From UBA7236 sp044227505 (GTDB taxonomy: Bacteria > Bacteroidota > Bacteroidia > Chitinophagales > BACL12): 64,000 nucleotides of DNA. Below the pieces are notes generated by a model. That model saw nothing but the letters and a program-made list of their open reading frames with translations, was not told the origin of the DNA and did no database searches. The stretch lies in contig JBGAWP010000001.1 of NCBI GenBank assembly GCA_044227505.1, positions 87,922 to 151,921 on the forward strand. The letters run 5' to 3'. A program made the position numbers and the translations under genes. Position 1 is the first letter of the stretch. Each line of letters begins with the position of its first letter. Positions 1 through 9,295 of the stretch are shown piece by piece.

Positions 1-276
1 ATGGCCGTCATGGAGTTGAAAACGACATTTTACAGTGCCATCGTTACTTTTTTGTTCCATGTTGATTTGCAGGGGAAGTATTTCAAATTCATCCTCTAAA
101 AGTGCTCTTAGTTCTTTGGAAAGGTTACTCATCTCCTCAAAACGCACAGCACTTTTCTTCCACAACCATTCATGTATTTGATTGGCTCTGAACTTTTTAT
201 CGCCTAAAGCAATGATCTTTTCTGTCAACTCATTCAGGGTTAGATCCCGTATGGCTATTTTTTGCTTTTCCTGCAT
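1..276 (-). CDS. rlmN: 23S rRNA (adenine2503-C2)-methyltransferase RlmN, N-terminal part (cut by window edge)
   Basis: Read on the minus strand, 276 to 1 gives 92 uninterrupted codons from ATG, running off the window. The segment KKFRANQIHEWLWKK followed by a Phe-Glu-Glu-Met-Ser-Asn stretch and DGTVKCRF is the accessory N-terminal domain typical of RlmN, the radical-SAM enzyme that methylates A2503 of 23S rRNA and A37 of some tRNAs. The CxxxCxxC iron-sulfur motif lies beyond the edge. The start is supported by a TATCTTTG promoter element ending only 5 nt before the ATG, implying a leaderless or nearly leaderless mRNA. It is divergent from the PorP/SprF-like gene. Confidence 0.9.
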   Translation of the reverse strand, partial: MQEKQKIAIRDLTLNELTEKIIALGDKKFRANQIHEWLWKKSAVRFEEMSNLSKELRALLEDEFEILPLQINMEQKSNDGTVKCRFQLHDGH

Positions 277-281
277 TTAGG

Positions 282-289
282 CAAAGATA
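282..289 (-). promoter_or_regulatory. Candidate -7 promoter element of rlmN (TATCTTTG)
   Basis: The minus strand reads TATCTTTG here, an exact match to the Bacteroidota -7 consensus TAnnTTTG. The G lies 5 nt upstream of the rlmN ATG at 276, so transcription would begin at or next to the start codon. No clear -33 TTTG at good spacing was verified. Confidence 0.5.
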
Positions 290-401
290 ACCCTTTAATT
301 GCGTGTGTCTGTCGGATTTCAGTAATCTAAGTCATCGAAAATATTTTGAAATATCGCACAATAGTCGGAACTTCAACCTCCAAAACAAACCGACTGTAGG
401 A

Positions 402-1436
402 ATGAATAAATTTTTTACTCTGCTATTTACATGTATTTTATCGTTGTCGGTACACGCACAAGACATTCATTTTTCACAGTTTTATGCGTCACCGTTAACC
501 CTCAATCCGGGGTTAACGGGTGCATTTAACGGCAACATCCGCGGTATTGTAAATTACAGGAACCAGTGGAATTCTTTTGCTCCGTTTAACACTTTTGCAG
601 CTTCGGTAGATATGAATTTCGGTCAGAGTTTTTTAAAATATGACCTTATGGGATTTGGATTAAGCGCTTTTTCTGATGTTGCCGGTGATACAAAATATAG
701 CAGCACACAGGTCAATATGACCTTTTGTTATATAAAAACACTGGGAAATAAATATCATCCAAGTTATATGTCTGCCGGTTTTCAGGGTGGATATGCGCAA
801 AAAAGTGTTAATTACCTGGCAATGACCTTCGCAAATCAGTTCGATGGTGTTTATTACGATCCTACATTGGGAACCGGTGAGTCCATCGGTTTTGAATCGC
901 GCGGGTATTTGGACCTATCAGCCGGATTAATGTGGTATCTTGTTCCAAAAGAAGATAAATTCAGTATGTATCTGGGAGGTTCGGTTTACCATGTAAATGA
1001 ACCCAACCAATCGATAGGCGCCGAAGATGACAGATTATATATGAAGTATTCCGGTCATGCCGGTGCTCAAATACCTGTAGGAAAAATGACCTCTTTGGTT
1101 CCGGCATTTATGATGAATGTTCAGGGGCCTTATACGGAATACTTTGGCGGAGCAAATCTTAAATTTTACCTCGAAGGTATGCAGTGGAGTTCCACCGCTA
1201 TTTCATTCGGGGTATGGCAACGGGTTGTGGGTGATGTGGAGGCTGCAACAAAGGCCGAAGCAACCATTCTGGCAGCGCGACTCGATTACGATAAGATAAG
1301 TTTAGGGGTGAGTTATGATGTAAATATTTCTTCGCTTGCAGAGGCAAGTAAAAATAATGGCGGACCTGAAATTTCACTTTCTTATATTACAAATTTGCCA
1401 CAACGCGAAAGAAGAATACCTTGTCCGAAGTTTTAA
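402..1436 (+). CDS. PorP/SprF family type IX secretion system membrane protein
   Basis: About 344 residues. The open frame extends upstream to GTG 303, but ATG 402 opens directly onto a signal peptide (MNKFFTLLFTCILSLSVHAQ, cleavage after AQ), so that start is chosen. The mature N-terminus DIHFSQFYASPLTLNPGLTG is the hallmark of the PorP/SprF family, outer-membrane barrels linked to gliding and T9SS. The rest is Gly/aromatic-rich alternating sequence typical of a beta barrel. Usual family length is about 300-350 residues. It stands alone here, without PorK-N genes, so it is probably one of several paralogues rather than the core machinery copy; such copies often accompany a large secreted adhesin, and none is adjacent. 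Confidence 0.9.
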   Translation: MNKFFTLLFTCILSLSVHAQDIHFSQFYASPLTLNPGLTGAFNGNIRGIVNYRNQWNSFAPFNTFAASVDMNFGQSFLKYDLMGFGLSAFSDVAGDTKYSSTQVNMTFCYIKTLGNKYHPSYMSAGFQGGYAQKSVNYLAMTFANQFDGVYYDPTLGTGESIGFESRGYLDLSAGLMWYLVPKEDKFSMYLGGSVYHVNEPNQSIGAEDDRLYMKYSGHAGAQIPVGKMTSLVPAFMMNVQGPYTEYFGGANLKFYLEGMQWSSTAISFGVWQRVVGDVEAATKAEATILAARLDYDKISLGVSYDVNISSLAEASKNNGGPEISLSYITNLPQRERRIPCPKF

Positions 1437-1536
1437 CAGCTTACAAGTTTTATTGCCGTCGTAACCCTTTTATATTTTCTTAAAAAAATAGAACTATTAC
1501 GGGGAAATTGGCATTACTATTAATTGAATTTACAGC

Positions 1537-2220
1537 ATGTTGAAATTCTACTTTTTTATAGCATTGTTTGTTACTGCATTTATTGTTCAATGTCAATCAA
1601 CCGCTTTGGGATCACCTCATAGTAAATTAAATTCAAGCGAAATTTCGAATGCTGAGTTTACAATACATTACAGTGATACAACTTATAAAAAGTATACAAA
1701 AAAATTACAACTTATAGAACAAAATGATACCATTGTTTATATTGAAATATTTGATGTAAACAAATTCTGGTACCTGGAACGTTATATTCTGAAAAATGGC
1801 AAAAGAATAAAAAGCGGTTGGCAACAGGAATTTGATATTGGAGGAAATAAAACATTCGAAAGATATTGTTCAGCTGAGGCGGGTAATTGTAATAAAGTAA
1901 ATACTTATACCTATTACCCCAATGGAAATATAATTGCCATAGTTAAAACCATTAAGAATAAAAAAGAAGGACTCAGTTCATTTTATCACAATAACGGGCA
2001 ACTAAAAAATACCATTGAATTTAAGAATGATAAACTTTGGAATATAGTAGCGTACTACGATCAAAATGGAAATATTTTGGACCCTGGTAATTTTTGTGAT
2101 GGGAATGGATTTGTGAATGTCTATTCTGTAACCGGTAAATTGATTAAGGTCAAGAGGTATAAAAATGGGAGGGAGGTGTTGTTTAAGGGGAAGTTGCGGG
2201 GAGTTGACAGTCACAGGTAG
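1537..2220 (+). CDS. Exported protein with MORN-like (YxxNG) repeats
   Basis: 227 residues with an N-terminal hydrophobic export signal (MLKFYFFIALFVTAFIVQC). The Cys at 19 is preceded by Gln, so it is a poor lipobox. The C-terminal half carries repeats of the form YYPNGN, FYHNNGQL, YYDQNGN, the MORN-variant motif of Bacteroidota periplasmic proteins, often annotated as toxin-antitoxin YwqK-like MORN proteins. No catalytic residues are recognisable. Its function is unknown. The stop codon is followed at once by a repeat-rich spacer. Confidence 0.7.
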   Translation: MLKFYFFIALFVTAFIVQCQSTALGSPHSKLNSSEISNAEFTIHYSDTTYKKYTKKLQLIEQNDTIVYIEIFDVNKFWYLERYILKNGKRIKSGWQQEFDIGGNKTFERYCSAEAGNCNKVNTYTYYPNGNIIAIVKTIKNKKEGLSSFYHNNGQLKNTIEFKNDKLWNIVAYYDQNGNILDPGNFCDGNGFVNVYSVTGKLIKVKRYKNGREVLFKGKLRGVDSHR

Positions 2221-2788
2221 TTACTTTGGAGATTATTGATTATGGTTGAAAAAGTCAATAGTCAACAGTGGGCAGTTTGTAGCATTGGAGATTATTGTTT
2301 CGGTTGAAGTTTTTTTACACCCGTAAACTTGTATTATTTGACGTGCAAAACGATGTTTTATTTCCTCCCGAAACTTTACCAAATCATTAAATAAGGAGAG
2401 AGGAGAGAGGAGTTTAAATTTCTTGCGAAATTTTGTAAGACAACACCGTATGATTTAATGATTGCTAATACCCTAAACCATACATTTAAAACCCTCGCTA
2501 AGAGCGAGAATCACACTGTATCCAACGAAATATTAAAATACCACCCTTTGTTTTCCTGCACTTAAAAAGGAGAAAGGAGTGAGGAGAAAGGAGTTTAAAT
2601 TTCTGGCGAAATTTTATTGGGTGGTACGTTAGTGAGGCTTTCGCTCTTAGCGAAGGTCTCACTAACGGTACTCTCCACTCCCAACTGCGTTTGTTTTCCT
2701 AATACTTGATACCTGATACCTGATACGCGCGCAGCGCCCGTCCTATTTCCCCTTCCATTGTCCTACGTCAAGTCCTATGTCCTGTGTC
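2221..2788. repeat. Intergenic composite repeat cluster
   Basis: 568 bases without a supportable gene. It holds two copies of a purine block plus near-palindrome (2394-2436 and 2565-2616: GGAGAGAGGAG-type tract followed by TTTAAATTTCTTGCGAAATT or the variant with TGGCG), a pair of complementary CGCTAAGAGCGAG/CGCTCTTAGCG segments near 2493 and 2640, a run of GATACCT units near 2706, a GC-rich GCGCGCAGCGC segment near 2726 and GTCCTAT/GTCCTACGT units up to 2790. The same parts recur at 14.6, 20.8, 24.5 and 37.0 kb. Confidence 0.8.
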
Positions 2789-3556
2789 CTAAAAAATACA
2801 TTGATCCCCATGCTTCCGCAACCAGCTCTCCGCAAGTTCATAACCCGGCATTGCGCGTTCCACTTGTTTCCAGAACCGATGGCTGTGGTTATGTTCTACA
2901 AGGTGAGCGAGTTCGTGAATTAAAATATAATCTATTACTTCCGGTGGTGCGAATAATAATCGAATAGAGATATTAATATTGCCATCCCAGGAACAACTTC
3001 CCCAATTAGTAATGCTATCGCGCAAACGCAATTTTTTAATTGGTTTTTGAAAATGGAGATCGTTTAATATTTGTACGCGCTGTGCAATGGCGGGTTGAAA
3101 ATGATTACCAATTAATCTGCCAACTAAATATGTTTTGTGTTTTTGTTCTTGTGTTGGTGACATTCCTTCAGAAAGCATGAGCATGATGATATTATTTTTT
3201 AACTCACCACTGCTCGCATTTTTTTTTGGAGTGTAATTAATGCGAATTAAAAATTCTTGTCCCATTACTTTTAATGTATCACCATGATGATATTGACGAT
3301 ATAATGGAGGTTTTTTGTGTAATTCGTGTTTGGCGATATATTTTTTTGCCCAATCGAGCAATTGCATTTCCTGATGCAATTTTTCTGTTTCATTTAAATA
3401 CTTTGATAATCTGATGTGAATGCCTTTATTGCCGATGCTTGCCCTGCAATCGTTGCGCATTTCGTGATAAACAAAAACCCGAAATTCTTTTTCTCCAACA
3501 AGGATGATCTCCTGTTTAAAAAGAATGGATTTTTTATTTTTGAGAAGAAGTGGCAT
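2789..3556 (-). CDS. YgjP-type zinc metallopeptidase (DUF45)
   Basis: 255 residues, usual for the family (about 230-250). The C-terminal half has the conserved NWGSCS strand followed by the zinc motif HELAH (about 214-218) and the downstream NHSHRFW segment that supplies the third ligand. This is the YgjP/DUF45 gluzincin-like fold, related to WLM and SprT proteins. The cellular substrate of the family is not established, and no signal peptide is seen, so a cytoplasmic protein is expected. The stop lies at the edge of the composite repeat cluster. Confidence 0.85.
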   Translation of the reverse strand: MPLLLKNKKSILFKQEIILVGEKEFRVFVYHEMRNDCRASIGNKGIHIRLSKYLNETEKLHQEMQLLDWAKKYIAKHELHKKPPLYRQYHHGDTLKVMGQEFLIRINYTPKKNASSGELKNNIIMLMLSEGMSPTQEQKHKTYLVGRLIGNHFQPAIAQRVQILNDLHFQKPIKKLRLRDSITNWGSCSWDGNINISIRLLFAPPEVIDYILIHELAHLVEHNHSHRFWKQVERAMPGYELAESWLRKHGDQCIF

Positions 3557-3659
3557 GTTTTAATACTACACTACTTTATTATTAAATGAGAAATCTGTAT
3601 TTTCAATAAAAGATTTTTTTGCACCCTTATATTATAATTATTCATGACGGTAATACTTT

Positions 3660-3740
3660 TTGCCACTAAGACACAAAGGCACGAAGGTTTCACAAAGCAA
3701 TATTTAGTGAATACTTAGTGTCTTTGTGCCTTTGTGGCCC
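3660..3740. repeat. Inverted repeat with CACTAAGACACAAAGGCAC arms
   Basis: Left arm near 3661-3682 (GCCACTAAGACACAAAGGCAC) and right arm near 3719-3739 (GTGTCTTTGTGCCTTTGTGGC) are imperfect reverse complements separated by about 36 bases. It lies between two co-directional minus-strand genes, 28 bases beyond the stop at 3769. It can form a long imperfect hairpin in RNA and could act as a terminator or be a mobile repeat. I recall similar sequences scattered through other bacterial genomes. Confidence 0.6.
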
Positions 3741-3768
3741 ATTTTTTTAGTATTCTGTGAGTTAGCTT

Positions 3769-4455
3769 TTAATAACTTTCATACTTTTTTAATTCTGTTT
3801 GAATTTCATCCAATTTTTTTTGTTGCGTTGCAATTTCCGCTTTTTTTGCTTCCTGATTTTTGGCATTGGCTTCCAGATCTGTTTTGGCTTTTTTAATGGA
3901 TTCTTCCCATTCGGTGATCTGGTCGTTTAATTGTTTGTTCTTTTTTTCTAGTGATGTTTGTTCATCATTTCGCTGTTCCAATATTTTTCGTTCTGCGTTT
4001 ACCTTTTCTTCAATGGCGATCTTTTCTATGCGATATGCAAATTTTTGCATTAATGTTTCACAAGCTTTTACCTTATCGGGGTTGGTTGTTGAAGAAACAA
4101 AGGCGCCGTTCACTTCAAAAAAACCAGTAACTATTAATTCATCTTTCTCTGATGTGAATAAAAAATAAATATTGGAAGGATTTTCACTTAAAGTGGGTGC
4201 AGTAATATTTGTAGCTTTAAATTCATGTTTGCCCGTTTCGTCAACAGCCACTTTTTTCTGAATGTCGTTTACCCATATTTTTAAGGCTTTAATTACATCC
4301 TTTTCACTTTTATCCCCAAGGCTTACCTCATATCCGGTTCTTTCTCCCATACTTAATGGAGCAACTACTTCTTTTACTTCAACTTTTGTTTGCGCTGATA
4401 CTGTTGCAACAGTGATCATAAATAACGTAAAAATGGATAATTGTAAATATTTCAT
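3769..4455 (-). CDS. Exported protein with C-terminal coiled coil, unknown function
   Basis: 228 residues. N-terminal signal peptide ends at VATVSAQ (about residue 22). The middle (25-150) is a soluble beta-rich segment with no family I recognise. From about 150 to 225 the sequence is a charged heptad-like stretch of Lys, Glu, Gln and Asn (EKKNKQLNDQITEWEESIKK), which should form a coiled coil. Likely periplasmic. No catalytic motif was found. It is divergent from the DUF5723 barrel gene. Confidence 0.6.
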   Translation of the reverse strand: MKYLQLSIFTLFMITVATVSAQTKVEVKEVVAPLSMGERTGYEVSLGDKSEKDVIKALKIWVNDIQKKVAVDETGKHEFKATNITAPTLSENPSNIYFLFTSEKDELIVTGFFEVNGAFVSSTTNPDKVKACETLMQKFAYRIEKIAIEEKVNAERKILEQRNDEQTSLEKKNKQLNDQITEWEESIKKAKTDLEANAKNQEAKKAEIATQQKKLDEIQTELKKYESY

Positions 4456-4703
4456 GATCTATTATTTAAAGGGTTAAAAAATTTCTTCTTAGTTTCAAAA
4501 ATTATACCTAAAATAAAATATTGTTATTATGCCCAAAATTAATCAGTTATTTAATAATTGATAAAAAACAGCATTTAAAATCAAATCCGGCAAGGTTATA
4601 CCGCATTCAAATTTAGTTAAATATTTGCTCCTGTTTGTTGCTAAAAAACTTTAAAACACTGGGTATATGTGAATAAAAGAATATACATCTTCGGATATAT
4701 TTC

Positions 4704-4711
4704 TATTTTTG
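4704..4711 (+). promoter_or_regulatory. Candidate -7 promoter element (TATTTTTG)
   Basis: TATTTTTG fits TAnnTTTG and lies 19 nt before the ATG of the DUF5723 barrel gene at 4731, a normal position for a short leader. Confidence 0.5.
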
Positions 4712-4730
4712 ATAAAGAATAATCAAGTGT

Positions 4731-6119
4731 ATGGGAAAAAAATTATTTATCGTTTTTCTGTTGATCTCAAGTGGGGTGGCAGTATTTGCTCAGGTGGAGG
4801 GTTCATCGTTTAGTGCAACGGGTAGAGGTGGAACGGCAACTTCCTTTGTTACTGATTATCAGGCAATTGGTATAAACCCTGCAAATCTGGGTTTCGATAC
4901 GGATTTTCATATCGCTTTGGGAATAGGGGAGTTCGGTTACGGATTTTATTCAGAAGCACTGGCAAAAAAGGATGTGCGCAATGTTCTCTTTAATAATGAA
5001 GATACCATAGGCCCCGCCGAACAGGAACTTCTTGCAAGAGCGTTTTTAGACGAAGGGTTTACTATAAATATTGATATAATGCCCGTTGGAATGAGTTTCG
5101 AAATTCCCAAATTGGGAACTATCGGTTTAAGCATGAAAGCAAATGTTGCTTACAGAACACAATTTGGTGGTGAAGCGGCAAATATCATTTTTGAAGGATA
5201 TAATTATGCGGAATATTTTGATACCATCATTTTTGATGGAGAAACAATTTATGGAGTAGCATACGAACCGCTAAGCTTATCAGAATTATTTGAGGATACA
5301 GAATTGATGTTAAATGTAAATACAGAATTTAATCTAGCTTATGGTAGAAAAATTGTTGGTGATGATGAAAAATTCGCTCTATACGGTGGTGCCGGAATTA
5401 AATTTATTTTAGGTTTTGCTTATCTGGATATTTCTTCCCAAGATGGAAATTTGAGCGGAGTAAGTGCCCTCGGTTTGGATATTCTCGATGTGGAAACCTT
5501 AAGCACCCCTTTTCCCATTACCAGTTCTGCTGCAGAACCTGTTGGAAGAGGAGTTGGTTTTGATCTGGGATTAAGTGCCAAGGTTGCAAAAACTTTAACC
5601 CTCGGACTCGCAATTACCGATATCGGAAAAATGACCTACGATGCAAATGTTTTACAGGTAAATGATTTTGTTTTAGATACCGTTGCCTTCAGCGGAGTAA
5701 ATACAACTGACCCAATAGAATTGATCAGCCAAATATTTGATGAGGAAAGTTTGATCGAATATTCCGGACTTTCGGAATTTGAAGTGAGTTTGCCCACAAA
5801 AGTGCGTTTAGGCGGATCGCTGCAAGTGAGTGATATTTTTAATGTTGGAGTCGATGCAATATTTCCCGTAAATACTGTTGCCGGTTCTTTGGCTTCTCCG
5901 GTTTTGGGTTTGGGGGGAGAAGTAAAAATGTTTAAGGTGATAAAATTATCCGCCGGATTATCTACGGGCGGAGGATATAATTATAATATTCCTGCGGGAA
6001 TTGGTTTGGACCTTAAATTCTGGGAACTGGGTGTTGCTACAAGAGATGTTATGACCTGGTTCGGAGAAGCGAGTCCGACTGTTTCTTTTGCTGCCGGATT
6101 TCTTCGGTTTAAGATCTGA
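4731..6119 (+). CDS. DUF5723 family outer-membrane barrel protein
   Basis: 462 residues with a signal peptide (MGKKLFIVFLLISSGVAVFA, cleavage before QVEG). The mature start SSFSATGRGGTATSFVTDY followed by AIGINPANLG is characteristic of DUF5723 and related FadL/PorV-like barrels, where the Asn-Pro-Ala-Asn-Leu-Gly segment follows the first strand. The remainder alternates Gly-rich turns and amphipathic strands, ending in a Phe-rich last strand (SFAAGFLRFKI). Probably a surface or secretion-associated barrel. It ends exactly one base before the stop of the convergent dipeptidase gene: the two stop codons abut with zero spacer. Confidence 0.75.
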   Translation: MGKKLFIVFLLISSGVAVFAQVEGSSFSATGRGGTATSFVTDYQAIGINPANLGFDTDFHIALGIGEFGYGFYSEALAKKDVRNVLFNNEDTIGPAEQELLARAFLDEGFTINIDIMPVGMSFEIPKLGTIGLSMKANVAYRTQFGGEAANIIFEGYNYAEYFDTIIFDGETIYGVAYEPLSLSELFEDTELMLNVNTEFNLAYGRKIVGDDEKFALYGGAGIKFILGFAYLDISSQDGNLSGVSALGLDILDVETLSTPFPITSSAAEPVGRGVGFDLGLSAKVAKTLTLGLAITDIGKMTYDANVLQVNDFVLDTVAFSGVNTTDPIELISQIFDEESLIEYSGLSEFEVSLPTKVRLGGSLQVSDIFNVGVDAIFPVNTVAGSLASPVLGLGGEVKMFKVIKLSAGLSTGGGYNYNIPAGIGLDLKFWELGVATRDVMTWFGEASPTVSFAAGFLRFKI

Positions 6120-6842
6120 TCATTCCAAAATTTTATATAAAACTTTTGCTTCCTCGCGCGAACAGGAATTATAATGCCACCACTCAGAAGGCAGTTGAAC
6201 AAAACCTGCTTTTACCATTACTTCCCGCAATATTTTTCTGTTTTGAATTTGTTTTTCTGTAAGCGTTCCGTTTGCCAATAAACTATTTTCCAATTGTGGT
6301 TCCGCAGCCTCGCCAAAAAAATCGTAAGGTGTTCCCATGTCCAAGGCTACACCATTTTTTGTTGCTACAGTAATATCAACTGCAGCTCCATAATTATGCA
6401 AAGATCCATTTTTAGGATTGGAAACATATTTACTTTTTTCCGGATAATTTTCCTGCACAATATCCCACATTTTTTGTTGCACACTTACCGGTCTTGTTGC
6501 ATCATAAATAATAAATGTAAGTGAACTGTCTTTAGCAATTAAATACTGATACGCTTTTTGTAATTTAATTAATACATCAGGTTGCAGATATGCATTTTCC
6601 AGTTCGCCGTAAACATCTGTATTTAAAAAATTATCGGTGGATGAATATTTAAGTTCTACTAAAATTCCGGGTTCTTTTTGTTGCACATTTATTAATCCGG
6701 AGGAGATCATTTGTTGTTCGAGTAGAGATATGGATTTTGTTTCGCTTACTTCTTTTACTTCAATATCCTTTGGTTTGTCTTTGTTTTGAGAAGAACAACC
6801 TAAGGTGAAAAATAATAAAATACTGATACAATTCCATTTCAT
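6120..6842 (-). CDS. D-alanyl-D-alanine dipeptidase, VanX/DdpX type (M15D), lipoprotein
   Basis: 240 residues with a lipoprotein signal (lipobox TLGC, Cys16). All M15D residues are visible: Arg117 in DATRP, zinc ligands His149 and Asp156 in SLHNYGAAVD, catalytic Glu220 and ligand His223 in SEWWH. The enzyme would cleave D-Ala-D-Ala or related murein dipeptides in the periplasm. No vanA/vanH-like partners are present, so a role in murein turnover or D-Ala scavenging is more likely than glycopeptide resistance. It is tail-to-tail with the DUF5723 gene and upstream of it there is only a weak TAnnTTAG element. Confidence 0.88.
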   Translation of the reverse strand: MKWNCISILLFFTLGCSSQNKDKPKDIEVKEVSETKSISLLEQQMISSGLINVQQKEPGILVELKYSSTDNFLNTDVYGELENAYLQPDVLIKLQKAYQYLIAKDSSLTFIIYDATRPVSVQQKMWDIVQENYPEKSKYVSNPKNGSLHNYGAAVDITVATKNGVALDMGTPYDFFGEAAEPQLENSLLANGTLTEKQIQNRKILREVMVKAGFVQLPSEWWHYNSCSREEAKVLYKILE

Positions 6843-6906
6843 TATGCTAAGGTAAATATTTAGGAGTGGTTAAACAATCAAGATTGAAGAAATTAATGCG
6901 AACCAA

Positions 6907-6936
6907 TAAAAAAACCGGCAATATGCCGGTTTTTTT
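6907..6936 (-). terminator. Rho-independent terminator of the YGG-repeat secreted protein
   Basis: The sequence holds ACCGGCA-ATA-TGCCGGT with A-runs on one side and T-runs on the other, a compact GC stem with a U tract. It lies 24 bases beyond the stop of the minus-strand gene at 6960. Confidence 0.85.
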
Positions 6937-6959
6937 AATTCTTTAATTCTTTAATTCTT

Positions 6960-9155
6960 TTATTCCTTCACAAAAGTATGAGACGAAATAGTACTGTTAT
7001 GAGAAATAATCATAACATACATCCCTGCAGCAAGATCACTAATATTTAAAATATTATTTTCTCCGTTAATATTTCCGGAAGAAACTAATTTACCATCAGC
7101 GGCATAAATTTCAAATTGTGCGTTGCTGTCGTAATTTAATTGTATAGTAATATTTTCTGTTGCGGGATTTGGGAAAATACTAAATGTATTTGCCGGCATT
7201 TCGGAGGCGCGCAAAGGAAGTGTTTTAAAACTTTCCAATACTGCCGTGTAAGGAGAATTATCAATTGGTGTTACAGAACAATTGGAGCGCACTTTCCATT
7301 TATATTTTGTGTCAGGAATTAATCCTGTAAGAATTAATGTTTCTGAAGCGCTTGTTGCAGTCAACCATGTTGGAGATGATGCAGGTCTGTAACTGATGGT
7401 ATAGGAATCAGCGCAATTAACAGCTCCCCATGTTAATTGTGCGCTGGTGGATGAAAGTACCATGTCGTTTGCCGTTGCAGGGGTAGGGCAAGTTGTAATA
7501 TCTCCCTGATTAGAACTACCAATTGTTGGAGGATTAGAACTTGTAACACGAATGCGATAATCGCCGCCCGGAATCATATCGCCGGGTAAAGTTGCTTCAA
7601 TATCCTGTGCACCGCTTTTTTTGCTGCTCACAGATGCAATTACCTGCGGTGTTGCAAAAGTTCCGTTCTCATCTGAGAGTTCAACGGAGAAAACATTTCC
7701 GGTTGTGTAAACACCATAGGCAGCCATCGGAACTTCAATATCTGTTCCCGGACATAATGCCTCACCGGGGAAAGTATTTATAAAAATAGAGTTTGATGGA
7801 GCATCATTGGCAATTTTTACCACCCAGATATCGTGTTTTACTCCGTAGATACTATTTATATCAATTCCATCATCCGCAATCGAACCTATAACAATAAAAT
7901 TACCATCGGATGTTTCTTCCACGGCATAAGGATAATCCCAACTATTTCCACCAACGCAGGTTTGCCACAAAATGCGACCCTGAGCATCCGTTTTAAAAAC
8001 CCAATAATTATCATACACGCCAAATTCGCACATCGCAACTCCTTCATTTTCATCTGCTTCCATCGTATAAATATATCCACCATCTGATGTGCGTGAAGCT
8101 GCCATCCAATAATCTCCTGATTCACCATAACAATATTGTTTGAGGATATTTCCGTTTCCGTCCACCCTTAAAGTCCAAACTCCCGGATACTCGCAGGCAT
8201 TTACATCATAATCGGCAGATGACGAATAACCTACAACCATATAATTGCCCGAACCATCAGCGATAAGATTTTTTCCAAAATCGTAGCCCGAGCCGCCGTA
8301 TGTTTTTTGCCACATCAGATCTCCTGAATTACTTACTCTTATTAACCATAGGTCAGATATTTTAGCAGCGTCATAATCGTAATATCCACCACCACCGCCA
8401 TCAACAGCCGGATGATAACCTGTAACATCACCATCAGGAGAATTGGTCCAGCCGGTAACTATAAAGTCACCTTCGGGAGTTTCAATAATATCCTGCGCCT
8501 GATCTGCTTCGGTTCCACCAAAACAGCGTTGCCATTCAATATTAAAATCGGTATCGAGTTTTACCACCCAAAAATCGAGTTCCTGGCGACCCGGACTGGT
8601 ATGCAATCCGCTAACATCACCGTCGTTGGAGCGGGTTCCGGAGGCAAAGGCATACCCACCGTCAGAAGTTTCTATGATATCATAAATATATTCCTCTCCT
8701 GTTCCACCAAAACTTTTTTCCTGCAATAAAGTGCCGGTTGGTGATATTCTGAGCACCCAACTGTCGTTTAAACCGTGATTTCCGGTAATATCTCCATCTG
8801 AAGATTCACTGTGACCGCAAACCACATAGTTTCCATCTTCATCCAAAATAATGGAACGGGCATGTTCAATTCCTGTACCTCCGTAACACTTACTCCAAAG
8901 AATATTACCCATATCATCGGTTTCCACCACCCAAAAATCACCCAAAGCATGGTTTCCGGTACCGCTCAGATCATGCTCCGTAGAGCGTGCCGTACACAAA
9001 TAAATGAGATGCCCGTTTTCAAGCGCTAAAATGTCGCGACCCCAGTCATACTGGTCGCCCCCATAGTTTTTTTCCCACATAATGGATTGAGAAAATGCCG
9101 TTGTTGAAAAACAAAAAAGGGAAAGTGCAAAAAAGAGTGAATGTATAATTTTCAT
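6960..9155 (-). CDS. Large secreted protein with YGG repeats, Fn3-like domain and T9SS type A sorting domain
   Basis: 731 residues. Signal peptide ends about residue 22 (CFSTTAFSQ). Residues about 25-450 hold seven or eight ~55-residue repeats of the form WVV..D..GN..W.K.YGG....D with SxDGDVTG loops, probably blades of a beta-propeller. A linker with a fibronectin-III-like module (LTWGAVNCADSYTISYRP, about 565-640) precedes the C-terminal sorting domain (FSIFPNPATENITIQL ... AAGMYVMIIS), the T9SS type A signal for export and surface anchoring. A TAGATTTG promoter element lies 19 nt before the ATG and a strong terminator follows, so it is a single-gene transcript. Confidence 0.88.
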   Translation of the reverse strand: MKIIHSLFFALSLFCFSTTAFSQSIMWEKNYGGDQYDWGRDILALENGHLIYLCTARSTEHDLSGTGNHALGDFWVVETDDMGNILWSKCYGGTGIEHARSIILDEDGNYVVCGHSESSDGDITGNHGLNDSWVLRISPTGTLLQEKSFGGTGEEYIYDIIETSDGGYAFASGTRSNDGDVSGLHTSPGRQELDFWVVKLDTDFNIEWQRCFGGTEADQAQDIIETPEGDFIVTGWTNSPDGDVTGYHPAVDGGGGGYYDYDAAKISDLWLIRVSNSGDLMWQKTYGGSGYDFGKNLIADGSGNYMVVGYSSSADYDVNACEYPGVWTLRVDGNGNILKQYCYGESGDYWMAASRTSDGGYIYTMEADENEGVAMCEFGVYDNYWVFKTDAQGRILWQTCVGGNSWDYPYAVEETSDGNFIVIGSIADDGIDINSIYGVKHDIWVVKIANDAPSNSIFINTFPGEALCPGTDIEVPMAAYGVYTTGNVFSVELSDENGTFATPQVIASVSSKKSGAQDIEATLPGDMIPGGDYRIRVTSSNPPTIGSSNQGDITTCPTPATANDMVLSSTSAQLTWGAVNCADSYTISYRPASSPTWLTATSASETLILTGLIPDTKYKWKVRSNCSVTPIDNSPYTAVLESFKTLPLRASEMPANTFSIFPNPATENITIQLNYDSNAQFEIYAADGKLVSSGNINGENNILNISDLAAGMYVMIISHNSTISSHTFVKE

Positions 9156-9174
9156 AGTGTTAGTGTTTAGGTTT

Positions 9175-9182
9175 CAAATCTA
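9175..9182 (-). promoter_or_regulatory. Candidate -7 element (TAGATTTG) of the YGG-repeat protein
   Basis: Minus-strand TAGATTTG matches TAnnTTTG. A TTTG (-33-like) occurs about 20 bp further upstream (9203-9206 or 9207-9210). The leader would be about 15 nt. Confidence 0.6.
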
Positions 9183-9295
9183 AATTTATAATTGAATTAT
9201 TCCAAACAAAATACCTATTGTTTACGGGTTTTAGCTAAAAATAAGTTTTAGCCTTAATACTTTTCAATTTGCTTTTATTTTTGAATTTCAAAGGC

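Noticed and set aside
303..401. Upstream GTG extension of the PorP/SprF-like gene
   Set aside because: It puts a hydrophilic lead before a clear signal peptide that begins at ATG 402.
2758..2967. Open frame on the plus strand over the GTCCTAT tract
   Set aside because: It is the translation of repeat units and lies antisense to the YgjP-type gene.
6120..6842. Glycopeptide resistance reading of the VanX-type dipeptidase
   Set aside because: No vanH, vanA or vanRS-like gene adjoins, and lone lipoprotein members are common in murein turnover.
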